From Lentisphaeria bacterium UBA4640 (GTDB lineage Bacteria > Verrucomicrobiota > Lentisphaeria > Victivallales > UBA1829), in assembly GCA_002405835.1 (NCBI GenBank), contig DHMO01000063.1:11976-75975 (forward strand): 64,000 nucleotides of DNA, written 5' to 3'. Under the pieces are notes generated by a model. The model did not search any database and was not told the DNA's origin. It saw only the letters and a program-made list of their open reading frames with translations. The position numbers and the translations under genes are program-made. Positions 35,964 to 44,454 of this stretch are shown one piece after another (positions within the stretch are counted from its first letter, which is position 1; each line of letters starts with the position of its first letter).

Positions 35964-37180
35964 GCGGGAATTGCGCGCACGTTATCGCGGAGAAACTGAA
36001 CTTCCGGAAACAGACTGATGAGAGCCCCCATTCCGACAGGCTGACCAAAATGAGAGAGTTTTGCAAACGCTTTGACGTCATCTTTCTTCAGCGTCGCGGC
36101 TTTTTTGAATTCCACTGGATAAAGCGTTCCGTTCTGCTGGATGATCAAATCAATTTCATTGTCCTCACGATCACGGTAATAGAAGAAATCCGGAGCTTCA
36201 CCGGTATTCGTATAGCTTTTCAGAATTTCGGCAAAACACCAGGACTCAAAGATATGTCCGGCGGCGGCGCCGTTCATCAGCGTTTCCGGAGAGCTCCAGC
36301 CGGAAAGGAAAGCGATAAGTCCGGTATCCAGCATATAGACTTTCGGCGTGGAAATCATCTGCTTCATGCGATTGCGTCCGAAAGGATAGAGCAACTTCAC
36401 CAATCCGGATGTTTCGAGAATGGAAAGCCAGCTTTTCACAGTCGGCTGTGAGACCTCCGCATCGCGGGAAAGGCTTGAGCAGTTAAGAAGCTGTCCGCTC
36501 CGTGCGGCAACTGCCCGCAGAAACATGTAGAAGCGGTGTTCATCAGCAACCTGCGTCAGCTCGCGCACATCACGGGAAAGATAGGTTTGCAGATAGGATT
36601 GGTAGAAGGACTGCCAGAATTTTTCCGGCGCGGAAACCGTTACAAGTCCGGGAAACGAACCGCGCCAGATCTCCGTAAAAACTTTCAGAGGGGAAACCGC
36701 CGGCTCCGGAGTTTCAAATGACCGGTCCGGAAGGAAGGCTCCGCTGTCTCTACCCGCAAGCTCCGCATGGGAAAAACCGTAAAGGGAAAAAATTCCGATT
36801 CTCCCCGCCAGAGACTCACTGACATTTTTCATCATTTCAAACTGCTGGGAACCAGTCAGCCAGAACAAGCCGTGCGCGTGTTCCGGATCGGAAATCCGCG
36901 CTTCGTCGATCTGCTGTTTGATGTACGGAAGAAGTTCCGGAGCATACTGAATCTCATCAATAATCACCGGAGGCGGATTGTTGGCGAGAAACAGCCGGGG
37001 GTCTTCCTTTGCCTGCATCCGGATATCCGGCGGATCAAGCGAAACAAACCGCCGTTCCGTTTCTGCAATGTTACGCAGAAACGTTGTCTTCCCGACTTGC
37101 CGGGAGCCAGTCACCAGCAAAGCGGGATAAAAACCATTCGCCTCCAGAAACGCGTTCTTCAGATTCCGTTGAATATACAT
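35951..37180 (-). CDS. AAA ATPase with C-terminal DUF4143 domain
   Basis: 409 residues. Walker A GSRQVGKTTF near residues 25-34, Walker B PPVIIDEIQYAP near 69-80, and a sensor-like LTGSQQFEMM near 108. The C-terminal part (residues 200-409) is the DUF4143 winged-helix plus restriction-endonuclease-like region, with YYRDREDNEIDLIIQQNGTLYPVEFKKA near 345-372 (a D...E.K nuclease-like signature). Such proteins are widespread, of unclear role, and often tied to mobile or defence functions. The start ATG 37180 has its ribosome site inside the 3' arm of a hairpin (37183-37226), suggesting translational control. The gene heads a unit with a small protein and trmO. Confidence 0.85.
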   Translation of the reverse strand: MYIQRNLKNAFLEANGFYPALLVTGSRQVGKTTFLRNIAETERRFVSLDPPDIRMQAKEDPRLFLANNPPPVIIDEIQYAPELLPYIKQQIDEARISDPEHAHGLFWLTGSQQFEMMKNVSESLAGRIGIFSLYGFSHAELAGRDSGAFLPDRSFETPEPAVSPLKVFTEIWRGSFPGLVTVSAPEKFWQSFYQSYLQTYLSRDVRELTQVADEHRFYMFLRAVAARSGQLLNCSSLSRDAEVSQPTVKSWLSILETSGLVKLLYPFGRNRMKQMISTPKVYMLDTGLIAFLSGWSSPETLMNGAAAGHIFESWCFAEILKSYTNTGEAPDFFYYRDREDNEIDLIIQQNGTLYPVEFKKAATLKKDDVKAFAKLSHFGQPVGMGALISLFPEVQFLRDNVRAIPAWRL

Positions 37181-37182
37181 AA

Positions 37183-37226
37183 AAATCCCTCAAATTTAAA
37201 ATTGCATTTTAAATATAGAGGGATTT
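37183..37226 (-). promoter_or_regulatory. Ribosome-site-sequestering hairpin of the DUF4143 ATPase gene
   Basis: On the minus strand, AAATCCCTC (37226-37218) pairs with GAGGGATTT (37191-37183), with an inner ATTTAAAA/TTTTAAAT stem. GAGGG is also the ribosome site, 6 nt before ATG 37180. On the plus strand the same hairpin is followed by a T-rich stretch. Confidence 0.55.
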
Positions 37227-37255
37227 CTATTTTTTTCAAGCCCCGGAAATATTTT

Positions 37256-37921
37256 TCAGTCCGAGTATTTTTCCAGCAGTTCCGCGGACGGGGAGACAAC
37301 AAAGAACGAATCGCCAAATGCCTTGCCCGTTTTCAGCTTCTTGTCGCGGATAATCCACAGCTCGCGCTCCGCATCAAAGGAGTCGCCTTTCCGGCGGACG
37401 GGCATATTGCGGTGCATGTAATAATATGCTCCGCCTTCCAGACGCTCAACACGGCTCAGAATATAAACTTTCTTTCCCTGCGCTTCCTGCTCAAGGCAAT
37501 ACTCAAACAGCGGACGGAGCGAAGTCTTCGCGTTCCTGCGCGCAAAAATGCCTGCGTCAATCGAAGTAAACGTCAGAGCCAGCGACGCCAGGAACAGCGC
37601 AAGTGCGGAGCTTCCGCGCATCCGCGGCAGAAGCGACAGCGCTCCCGCAACAAGCGCAAGCAGCGGATATACGCGCAGCCAGCCCGGAGCAAGAATCAGC
37701 AGAACCACCGCAAACACCATCACCGCGGCAGTCAGAAACGGACGGCCGTTCAAACGCGGAACAAGGTAGTCGGATTCCAGAAACATCTCTGCGGAAATTC
37801 CGGCGACGCGGCTTTCATCCCCGCTTGCAATCTCGCGGCAGGCGAGTCCGGTAAACGAAATCAGTGCGGCGAAAATCAGCAGAAGCAGGAAACAGCGGCG
37901 GGTATCAGAAACAGAATTCAT
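37256..37921 (-). CDS. Truncated ArnT/PMT-like glycosyltransferase (internal deletion)
   Basis: 221 residues. The first 45 match the start of GT-C enzymes of the ArnT type (SGDESRVAGISAEMFLESDYLVPRLNGRPFL), but where the family continues EKPPLYYW the protein jumps to the membrane helices and soluble tail of the C-terminal half (TAAVMVFAVVLLILAPGWLRVYPL). Full-length relatives have 450-550 residues, so about half is missing and the acceptor loops are gone. A 19-bp sequence at the jump (37732-37750) recurs at 37935-37953, at the end of the upstream truncated gene. The start follows GAGAGGAGG. Probably a decayed gene; whether it is translated is unknown. Confidence 0.6.
   Translation of the reverse strand: MNSVSDTRRCFLLLLIFAALISFTGLACREIASGDESRVAGISAEMFLESDYLVPRLNGRPFLTAAVMVFAVVLLILAPGWLRVYPLLALVAGALSLLPRMRGSSALALFLASLALTFTSIDAGIFARRNAKTSLRPLFEYCLEQEAQGKKVYILSRVERLEGGAYYYMHRNMPVRRKGDSFDAERELWIIRDKKLKTGKAFGDSFFVVSPSAELLEKYSD
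37732..37750. repeat. 19-bp direct repeat, copy 1
   Basis: TCAGAAACGGACGGCCGTT, identical to 37935-37953. Lies at the point where the truncated gene at 37256-37921 loses its family match. Confidence 0.9.
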
Positions 37922-37934
37922 CTCGCGCCTCCTC

Positions 37935-37953
37935 TCAGAAACGGACGGCCGTT
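37935..37953. repeat. 19-bp direct repeat, copy 2
   Basis: Identical to 37732-37750, 203 bp away. It covers the premature end (stop 37954-37952) of the upstream truncated ArnT-like gene, in a different frame from copy 1. Confidence 0.9.
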
Positions 37954-38779
37954 ACGCCGCCGGCCCGGTGAACTTCCGCATGATGAAATACCAGAACGGC
38001 TGCGGCTTGCGGTCGTAAGTCGCCGAGGTGAAACGTTTCCAGTGTTCCTCCTCCAGAAAATAACGCCAGAAATCAGGTTCCGCTTCATGGATCGCAAGGC
38101 TCCACGGGAGCGCAACCAGAGCGGCGGCGCCAAGCGCAGTCACGCCGTAGATGAAAATGCGTTTCCATTCGCGGCGGAGCATCAGGAACGGCACAAGAAC
38201 AATTGCGGGAACCACCACGCCGAGCCCGCCCTTTATCAAAAATCCGAAGCCGGCGAACACTCCCGCACAAATCAGAAACGCGGCTTCTTTCCAGAACGCT
38301 TTCCGGTTATGCCATGCGAGGAAACCGAAAACGACCGCTCCGGTCAGCGCGGCGGTCAGCTGCATGTCCAGAACCGCAAACGTCCCGACGCCGAAGACCA
38401 GTCCGAAGGTCAGAAAGATTCCCGCGCTCAGAAACGCAAACGCGCGGTCGCGGGAAATTGCACGGGCGAGCAGAAAAATCAGCGCGGCGGTCAGCAGCGA
38501 CGCCAGAGCAGATGGCAACCGCAGAGCAAACGCATTCTCCCCGAACAGGGAAAATGAGACGGCGGTCAGCTGGTAGCCCGGCGCGGGCTTTTCAAAATAG
38601 CGGATTCCGAGCATCTTCGGCGTAACCCAGTCGCCGGTTTCGATCATTTCGCGCGGAATTTCCGCATAGCGGTACTCATCCGGACGCAACATCGGGCGGC
38701 ACGCCAGCGGTGCAAGGTAGGCCAGGACGTAAACGGCGGCGAGAATCCAGAGGATTCCACTTACTTTCAGCAGTTTCAT
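37952..38779 (-). CDS. ArnT/PMT-like glycosyltransferase, N-terminal half only
   Basis: 275 residues with the N-terminal half of an undecaprenyl-phosphate-sugar-using GT-C enzyme: LRPDEYRYAEIPREMIETGDWVTPKMLGIRYFEKPAPGYQLTA (the acidic DE pair of the first outer loop and the EKP motif), then seven or more membrane helices, to KPQPFWYFIMRKFTGPAA, where the reading frame stops. Family members continue for about 200 residues after the QPFWYY motif, so this is truncated. In intact form such enzymes add sugars to lipid A or proteins at the outer face of the inner membrane. A 19-bp repeat at the stop suggests a recombination event. The start has GGAG upstream. Confidence 0.7.
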   Translation of the reverse strand: MKLLKVSGILWILAAVYVLAYLAPLACRPMLRPDEYRYAEIPREMIETGDWVTPKMLGIRYFEKPAPGYQLTAVSFSLFGENAFALRLPSALASLLTAALIFLLARAISRDRAFAFLSAGIFLTFGLVFGVGTFAVLDMQLTAALTGAVVFGFLAWHNRKAFWKEAAFLICAGVFAGFGFLIKGGLGVVVPAIVLVPFLMLRREWKRIFIYGVTALGAAALVALPWSLAIHEAEPDFWRYFLEEEHWKRFTSATYDRKPQPFWYFIMRKFTGPAA

Positions 38780-38884
38780 GGCTCAGTACTCCATTGTTTG
38801 TTTGCTGCGATACTATAACGCGGGATTTCCGGATTTCCACAAAATGGAAAATTAAGTTTTCTTCATGAAAATTTCAAACGACAC

Positions 38885-38912
38885 TTGCTCTGCAACGATT
38901 GTAGAGTATTAT
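38885..38912 (+). promoter_or_regulatory. Promoter of the MATE-MerR pair
   Basis: TTGCTC (38885-38890), a 16-bp spacer and TATTAT (38907-38912). I see no MerR-type 19-bp spacer or clear dyad between the hexamers. Confidence 0.5.
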
Positions 38913-38940
38913 ATTACCCCCATACACGAAAGGATGTTTT

Positions 38941-40284
38941 ATGGAAAAGAATCTGACGACGGGAAGCGTATTCAAAAACACCGTGCTGTTTTCGCTTCCG
39001 TTCCTGCTCTCGTACTTCCTCCAGACTCTCTACGGAATGGCGGACCTGTTCATCGTCGGGCAGTTCGACGGGACGGCAAGCATTACGGCTGTCGCGATCG
39101 GCTCGCAGATCATGCACATGATCACCGTCATGATCGTGGGTCTCTCCATGGGCTCGACCGTCGCCATCGGACGCGCAATCGGGGAAGGACGGCACGACAA
39201 GGCGGCGGGCGCAGCGGGAAACACGGCTTCGCTCTTCCTCGCCGGATCGATTGTCTTCGCCGCCATTCTGATTCTCTTTGCAAAACCGCTCACCGCCCTG
39301 CTCGCAACTCCGCAGGAAGCGGTCGGCGGAACCATACAGTATCTCGTCATCTGCTTCGCGGGAATCCCGTTCATTACGGCATACAACGTCATCAGCTCCA
39401 TTTACCGCGGACTCGGCGACAGCAGGAGCCCGATGTATTTCGTCGCCATTGCATGTGTCATAAACATTGCCCTCGATTATCTTTTCATCGGAGCGATGGG
39501 CATGGGCGCGGCGGGAGCGGCGCTCGGAACGACTCTTTCACAGGCAATCAGCGCGGGGATTGCCCTGGCGGCGATTGCGGCGGGGAAGTCCGGCATCCGC
39601 CCCGCACTCTCCGACTTCAAATTCAAATGGGACATCATTGCTCCGATCCTGCGCGTCGGAGTTCCGATTTCACTTCAGGACGGCTTTATCCAGATTGCGT
39701 TCATCGTCATAACGATCATCGCGAACATGCGCGGACTCAACGACGCCGCGGCGGTGGGAATTGTGGAAAAAATCATCTGCATGCTGTTTCTCGTCCCCTC
39801 CTCCATGATCTCGGCGGTCTCGGCGCTCGCGGCGCAGAACATCGGAGCGAAACGCTATGACCGGGCACAGAAAACTCTGCTCTACGCCATTCTGATTTCC
39901 AGCGGATTCGGGGTTCTGACCATTCTCGTTTCGGAACTTTACGCGCCGGAAATCGTGGGACTGTTTGAAAACAATCCCGAAGTGATCCGGCTCGGCAGCC
40001 AGTACCTTCGCGGATACGTCACCGATGCGCTCATCGCGGGAATCCACTTCTGTTTCAGCGGCTACTTCTGCGCGTGCGAACATTCGGGAATCTCGTTCCT
40101 GCACAACAGCATCTCGATCATCTTCGTCCGCATCCCCGGTTCGTGGCTCGCTTCGAAACTTTATGCGGATACGCTCTTCCCGATGGGACTCGCCGCTCCG
40201 GCGGGATCGCTCCTCTCGGTTGTAATCTGCGTCATTGCGTTCATCATTCTCGAAAAACGGCGGAGGAAAGCCCTTTATGAATAA
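38941..40284 (+). CDS. MATE-family multidrug/cation efflux transporter
   Basis: 447 residues with twelve predicted membrane helices in two homologous MatE halves. The first half starts VFKNTVLFSLPFLLSYFLQTLYGMADLFIVGQFDGTASITAVAIGSQIM and includes the AIGRAIGEGRHDKAAGAAG loop; the second half starts LRVGVPISLQDGFIQIAFIVITIIANMRGLNDAAAVGI near residue 238. The family exports drugs or metabolites using Na+ or H+ gradients. GAAAGGA precedes the ATG. The next gene, a MerR regulator with an effector-binding domain, starts inside its last eight bases, which strongly suggests drug-responsive control of this pump. Confidence 0.92.
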   Translation: MEKNLTTGSVFKNTVLFSLPFLLSYFLQTLYGMADLFIVGQFDGTASITAVAIGSQIMHMITVMIVGLSMGSTVAIGRAIGEGRHDKAAGAAGNTASLFLAGSIVFAAILILFAKPLTALLATPQEAVGGTIQYLVICFAGIPFITAYNVISSIYRGLGDSRSPMYFVAIACVINIALDYLFIGAMGMGAAGAALGTTLSQAISAGIALAAIAAGKSGIRPALSDFKFKWDIIAPILRVGVPISLQDGFIQIAFIVITIIANMRGLNDAAAVGIVEKIICMLFLVPSSMISAVSALAAQNIGAKRYDRAQKTLLYAILISSGFGVLTILVSELYAPEIVGLFENNPEVIRLGSQYLRGYVTDALIAGIHFCFSGYFCACEHSGISFLHNSISIIFVRIPGSWLASKLYADTLFPMGLAAPAGSLLSVVICVIAFIILEKRRRKALYE

Positions 40285-41155
40285 ATCCGAACTCTTCCAG
40301 ATCGGCGACATCGCAAAACTCTTTCATCTGAGCGTAAGTTCTCTGCGGCATTACGAAGCGATCGGGCTGCTGAAACCGGAGCGCATCGACCCGGCGACCG
40401 GATACCGCTACTACAGCGTCCGGCAGTTCAACGCCCTTAATGTCATCCGCTATCTCCGCGTGCTTGACATGCCGCTTGATGAAATCGCCGCATTTCTCCA
40501 GAACCGCGACGTTGCCAAAGCCGAAGCCATGCTCATGAAACAGAAGGAGGCCGTCGCGCAGAAACTGGAGGAGCTGCGCCGGATCGAACGCAAAATCGAC
40601 AACCGGATGCGCCAGCTTCACGATGCGCGGAATGCCGAATTCGACGCTGTCCGCATTCAGGATTTTCCCCCCTGCCGCATCGCCCGTGAGCACAATTCGC
40701 TCTCCATTCAGAATTTTCTCGACATGGAATCCCCTGTGCTCCGGCTTGAGAAAGCCCAGCGGGAACCCGTCATCTTTCTCGGAAAAGTCGGACTCGGCAT
40801 CAGTGCGGAACATCTCGAATCCGGCGAAGTGGAACGCTACGACTCCGTCTTTCTCATTCTGGATGACGAAGACCGTTATGCCGGCGAAACGGAAGAGATT
40901 CCCGCGGAGCGCTGCGCGGTCATCCGCTTCCGCGGATACCACGACGAATCCGCCCGGCACTGCCGGCGTCTGCTCGAATACATCCGCAAGCACAAACTGC
41001 AGATTGCGGGCTTTTCAAAGGAGATCACCTACATCGACTACGGCATCACGGATGATCCCGGACAGTTCGCGACCGAGCTCCGGATTCCCGTCAGACCCGC
41101 GCCAGAATCCATTCGGAAGCCGCGGAGACAGAAGGGAAAACCATCCCCGGATTAA
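40277..41155 (+). CDS. MerR-family regulator with GyrI-like effector domain
   Basis: 292 residues. The N-terminal winged helix reads FQIGDIAKLFHLSVSSLRHYEAIGLLKPERIDPATGYRYYSVRQFNALNVI, followed by a coiled coil (residues 75-117) and a C-terminal beta/alpha domain of the BmrR/GyrI effector-binding type, which senses bulky hydrophobic drugs. The ATG at 40277 overlaps the MATE stop (ATGAATAA) and has GGAGGAAA upstream; the frame opens at 40235 but that start lacks a ribosome site. It most likely activates the upstream pump operon. The 3' end overlaps the convergent HAD gene by 65 bp. Confidence 0.9.
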   Translation: MNKSELFQIGDIAKLFHLSVSSLRHYEAIGLLKPERIDPATGYRYYSVRQFNALNVIRYLRVLDMPLDEIAAFLQNRDVAKAEAMLMKQKEAVAQKLEELRRIERKIDNRMRQLHDARNAEFDAVRIQDFPPCRIAREHNSLSIQNFLDMESPVLRLEKAQREPVIFLGKVGLGISAEHLESGEVERYDSVFLILDDEDRYAGETEEIPAERCAVIRFRGYHDESARHCRRLLEYIRKHKLQIAGFSKEITYIDYGITDDPGQFATELRIPVRPAPESIRKPRRQKGKPSPD

Positions 41156-41729
41156 CCTTGCGCAGCTCCTCAAGCGGAGCGGACGTTCCCCATCCCGCCG
41201 AAATGCAGCGCACTCCCGCCTCACGGCACGCCAGCGCATCGGAAGCGGCGTCGCCCAGATAGACCAGTTCCTCCGGGCGGACGCCGAAGTTCTTCATAAC
41301 TTCCCGCAGGTGGTCGGCCTTGTTCACCCGGTCCGCCTGTCCGGTCCGGATTTCCGCAAACTCCGGACGCAGCTTCATCCGGTCAAGCGAAATATCGCAA
41401 CAGCGGTCCGAACGCCCGGTAATCAGCACAATCGGAATATTTTTTGTGTGCAATTCCGCAAAAAGCTCCGGAATTCCGGAAAACGGAGCGGAACAGAGAT
41501 CATGCAGTCTTTCCATGTTGCGGTAGAAGAGCTCCAGAGCCCCCGCCGCTTTTTCCGGACCGACCACGTCGCGCATGATACCAAGCTCATTCTTCCCGAA
41601 ACAGGCCAGCAGCTCCGCATCCCCCATTGTGATGCCGTAATCCCTCATCGTCTCGCGCCAGCTTTTCAGCGCCAGCGGAATGGTGTCCGCAATCGTCCCG
41701 TCGAAATCAAATGCAGCGACTTTCAGCAT
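41091..41729 (-). CDS. HAD-superfamily phosphatase (phosphoglycolate-phosphatase-like)
   Basis: 212 residues. Motif I VAAFDFDGTIADT (Asp8 and Asp10, at residues 4-16), motif II VLITGRSDR near 109, and the motif III/IV region with LVYLGDAASDALACREAGVRCISAGWG near 161-187. It has a helical cap of the phosphoglycolate phosphatase type (C1). The frame opens at 41810, but AAAGGA before ATG 41729 fixes the start. Substrate cannot be told; small sugar phosphates are usual. The 65-bp tail overlap with the MerR gene is unusually long for convergent genes. Confidence 0.88.
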   Translation of the reverse strand: MLKVAAFDFDGTIADTIPLALKSWRETMRDYGITMGDAELLACFGKNELGIMRDVVGPEKAAGALELFYRNMERLHDLCSAPFSGIPELFAELHTKNIPIVLITGRSDRCCDISLDRMKLRPEFAEIRTGQADRVNKADHLREVMKNFGVRPEELVYLGDAASDALACREAGVRCISAGWGTSAPLEELRKVNPGMVFPSVSAASEWILARV

Positions 41730-41866
41730 GATCCGTATCCTTTCTTTTTCCGGAATCTCCGGTTCTGCACGTACAATAACCTCTTTTCCCGGAAAGTCAA
41801 GAGCATGCATTCAGCCTCAAACCGTTGATAAAATTCATTTTTTTGCAACTTTTCTTCATATACCGC

Positions 41867-41894
41867 TTGAAAAAACACAAAAGCCGAGTATATT
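41867..41894 (+). promoter_or_regulatory. Promoter of a candidate small RNA
   Basis: TTGAAA (41867-41872), a 16-bp spacer and TATATT (41889-41894), with no gene downstream on this strand before the terminator ending at 41991. Confidence 0.6.
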
Positions 41895-41900
41895 AATGGA

Positions 41901-41991
41901 CATAGCAGGTGATGATGAATCACCCGCAAATGGGAATTGACCCTTTTTTTCTGCCGGTATGAGTTTTCGGATTTATATCGGCAGTTTTTTT
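41901..41991 (+). ncRNA. Candidate small RNA, about 90 nt
   Basis: A complete small transcription unit between divergent and opposing genes: a promoter at 41867-41894, a small stem (41908-41913 with 41919-41924), a U-rich internal stretch (41944-41950), and a terminator at the end. A 14-codon frame (MDIAGDDESPANGN) starts at 41896, about where transcription would begin, and could also be a leader peptide. The T-run of the terminator overlaps the GH78 stop codon on the other strand. It matches no RNA family that I know. Confidence 0.5.
41951..41991 (+). terminator. Strong plus-strand terminator
   Basis: A 10-bp stem, 41951-41960 with 41975-41984 (one G-U), and seven T at 41985-41991. The orientation serves the short transcript and not the minus-strand GH78 gene, which ends at 41990. 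Confidence 0.75.
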
Positions 41992-44440
41992 ATATCTGCG
42001 CCATCGAATACACGCCCTCCTTGAGCTCTCTGCCTCTCCATTCGACTGTACATCCACAGGGAACGGATAAATCAAAAACGCATTTGCCGCACTCTGTCCG
42101 CCATCCCCAGTGAAGGACTCCGCACGGAGTCGAAAGCGCGATCGACAAATCAGCGACCTCATCCGGAACAAACGGAGCAAGACGGAATTTTCTTCCGCCC
42201 GGTTCCAGCGTTTCAAGTCCGCCGAGCCCGCGGATCAGCCATGACGCCATCGGCCCCGCAAGCGCGGCATGATTCAGCGTCCCCCGCGAAAAATCCCACC
42301 ACTCCGGAGCCGTCGTCAGCCCATTCTCCACCCAGTTTCGCCAAGTCCGCGGACGCGGACTGCGGATCAGTTTCCATGCGGTTTCATGCGCATTCCATGC
42401 CGTCAGCAGATCCATCAGCGGACGCGTCGCCAAATACCCGGTCGGCACGCACTCCTGTTCATTCAGATGATTCAGAACAAAATCCCGCATCTCCGCCGAA
42501 TCCGAAACACCGTACGCCAGAGCAAGAACTGCTTCAGCGATGCTTCCGTTTCCATAAAGGCCGTCCTGACGTTTGAGCTTTTGAAGCGCAGCGATCTTCC
42601 TTTCGCAGGCACTCTCCATGCGCCGCATCTCAGCTTCCTCTCCGAGAATCTCCGCGAACTCCCTCTGCAGCTGGAACGAACGCAGCGCAAATACATTTTC
42701 CAAAAACTCCGGCAATGCACTCTGCGAACCGGTATGATCATTGTAAAGAATATGTCCGCGCGAAAGTCCGTCCGTTCCGCTGGCGCGTTCCAGAAAACCG
42801 CACCAGCGCGAAAAAGCGGGAAAGACCGTCTGCAAAAGCGCCGGATCGCCATTCGCCCTCCAGGTGTCGAAAGCGACCTGCAGGAACCCGGTTATCCATG
42901 GAACATCCGGAGCGCAGAGAACATCCGGAGCGGGAATGATATACGGAATCGAACCATCCGGGAACTGGCTGTCCGCAATATCGCGCATCCATTTTTCCAT
43001 AAAAAGCTCCATGTCGAAAAACAGATTCAGCGCGTCCGAAATTGAAGCGGCGTCCGCCGGCCATCCCTGCCGCTCCCGGCTCGGACAATCCGTGCAGACC
43101 GACATCAGATTCGAACGGAATGAGTTTTCCGCCAGATGAAACAGATTCATGAGCAGGGGATCGGATGTTTTGAAATCCAACGTTTTCCCGACCTCCGAGC
43201 AGACCGCGCGGGCGGTCACATCGTCCGCGCTGAACGGCTCCGGCGCGTTTGCGATTTCCATATAGCGGAACCCGTGGCTGGCAAATTCCGGTTCATACCA
43301 TTCGTCCCCGTTCCCGCGCTTGATGTAGAGATCCTCATGAACGCTCAGCATTCCCTGTGCGGAAAGAGTTGTAGAAAAATCCGGCGTTCCATCCGGCAGA
43401 AGCCGTTCTGCGAAGCGAATCCGCACCGCATTACCGCGGCTTCCCCCGCGGAAGCGGATGCGCTCATGTCCGTTCATATTCCGTCCGAAATCCGCGACGG
43501 CCATACCGTCCGCCGTTCTCCGGAACCCCACAGGGGAAAGTCCTTCAAAGACCTTCACGGACTGCATCTGCGCCGAAAGTTTCTCCGGAGCATACCCGTT
43601 ATACTGGATCTCTCCCCAGTTTTCCGCCTGAAAGCCGGGAGAATCCCAGCCGCAAAGCTCTGCTCGGGCATCATAAACTTCTCCTTTTCCCCCGAACTCG
43701 TAGGTTTCCGGACGCCAGAGACGGCTCAGCGGACCGCCGTTTTTCAAAAGACGGCAGCCTGGACCGGAAAGAACCCGCTGGATGGAACCATCTGTGAATT
43801 CCAGAAAAATTTCAAATGAAATTCTGTTTGAAGCGAAGGCAACTCCAAACGCATTTTCTCCTTTCCGGAGCATCGGCAGAATATCCCACGTGCGGTAAAG
43901 GGCGCGTCCCGGAGCAATCTGTCCGGGATTCATGAAATCATCTCCAACCTTCTGACCGTTCAGCCGCGGATGATACAGATTCATGCGAAGCGTGTCATTT
44001 CCCGAAAAACCGTTCGTTGAAGCGACATAGAGCCTGGCACGTGCGATCGGCGTTTCCGGAATGGAGAACTCGCAGCGGAGATAATTCAGAGTCCGCCGCT
44101 CCGGCGGAATATGCGGCCAGTCGTATGCAACCCACCCGGCGTTCCATCCGGCAACAGAGAAAAAACCCGTCTCAAACAAAGCCTCTTCGCTCCGTTCCCA
44201 GCCTTTTTCTGTACGGACGGCAACGCGCCATGAGTATTTTTTCTGCGGAAGCAAAGGAGTTCCGGCATAGACAACGGGCAGATTTTCCGGAGCGAATTCT
44301 CCGGAATCCCACTCTCCGCACTGAATGCGGCACGCCAGCGGAACAGTCTTCATCTTCCAGGAAAAACGCGGAAACGGAATGTCAATTCCAAGCGGAGCCG
44401 CCAGGTGCTCGCAGCGAAGTTCGTAAATTGCATTACTCAT
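41990..44440 (-). CDS. Alpha-L-rhamnosidase, family GH78
   Basis: 816 residues. The N-terminal beta domains with YELRCEHLAAPLGIDIPFPRFSWKM, the bacterial rhamnosidase N-domain (NLPVVYAGTPLLPQKKYSWRVAVRTEKG) and the concanavalin-like domain lead to an (alpha/alpha)6 barrel with VCTDCPSRERQGWPADAASISDALNLFF, the GH78 signature carrying the catalytic Glu/Asp region. The C-terminal beta domain has LSTPCGVLHWGWR. It releases terminal L-rhamnose from plant or host glycans. The frame is open to 44497, but ATG 44440, 14 bp after the upstream gene, fits homologues. There is no signal peptide, so it acts in the cytoplasm. Third gene of a unit controlled by the promoter near 49.3 kb. Confidence 0.9.
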   Translation of the reverse strand: MSNAIYELRCEHLAAPLGIDIPFPRFSWKMKTVPLACRIQCGEWDSGEFAPENLPVVYAGTPLLPQKKYSWRVAVRTEKGWERSEEALFETGFFSVAGWNAGWVAYDWPHIPPERRTLNYLRCEFSIPETPIARARLYVASTNGFSGNDTLRMNLYHPRLNGQKVGDDFMNPGQIAPGRALYRTWDILPMLRKGENAFGVAFASNRISFEIFLEFTDGSIQRVLSGPGCRLLKNGGPLSRLWRPETYEFGGKGEVYDARAELCGWDSPGFQAENWGEIQYNGYAPEKLSAQMQSVKVFEGLSPVGFRRTADGMAVADFGRNMNGHERIRFRGGSRGNAVRIRFAERLLPDGTPDFSTTLSAQGMLSVHEDLYIKRGNGDEWYEPEFASHGFRYMEIANAPEPFSADDVTARAVCSEVGKTLDFKTSDPLLMNLFHLAENSFRSNLMSVCTDCPSRERQGWPADAASISDALNLFFDMELFMEKWMRDIADSQFPDGSIPYIIPAPDVLCAPDVPWITGFLQVAFDTWRANGDPALLQTVFPAFSRWCGFLERASGTDGLSRGHILYNDHTGSQSALPEFLENVFALRSFQLQREFAEILGEEAEMRRMESACERKIAALQKLKRQDGLYGNGSIAEAVLALAYGVSDSAEMRDFVLNHLNEQECVPTGYLATRPLMDLLTAWNAHETAWKLIRSPRPRTWRNWVENGLTTAPEWWDFSRGTLNHAALAGPMASWLIRGLGGLETLEPGGRKFRLAPFVPDEVADLSIALSTPCGVLHWGWRTECGKCVFDLSVPCGCTVEWRGRELKEGVYSMAQI

Positions 44441-44454
44441 GGCGTTTATTTCTC

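Noticed and set aside
36767..38557. 596-codon plus-strand frame across the ATPase and ArnT-like genes
   Set aside because: Arg/Lys/Gln-rich antisense shadow of several real genes.
38885..38912. A MerR-type operator with a 19-bp spacer in the MATE promoter
   Set aside because: The hexamers are spaced 16 bp apart and no dyad lies between them; control by the MerR gene remains an inference from gene order.
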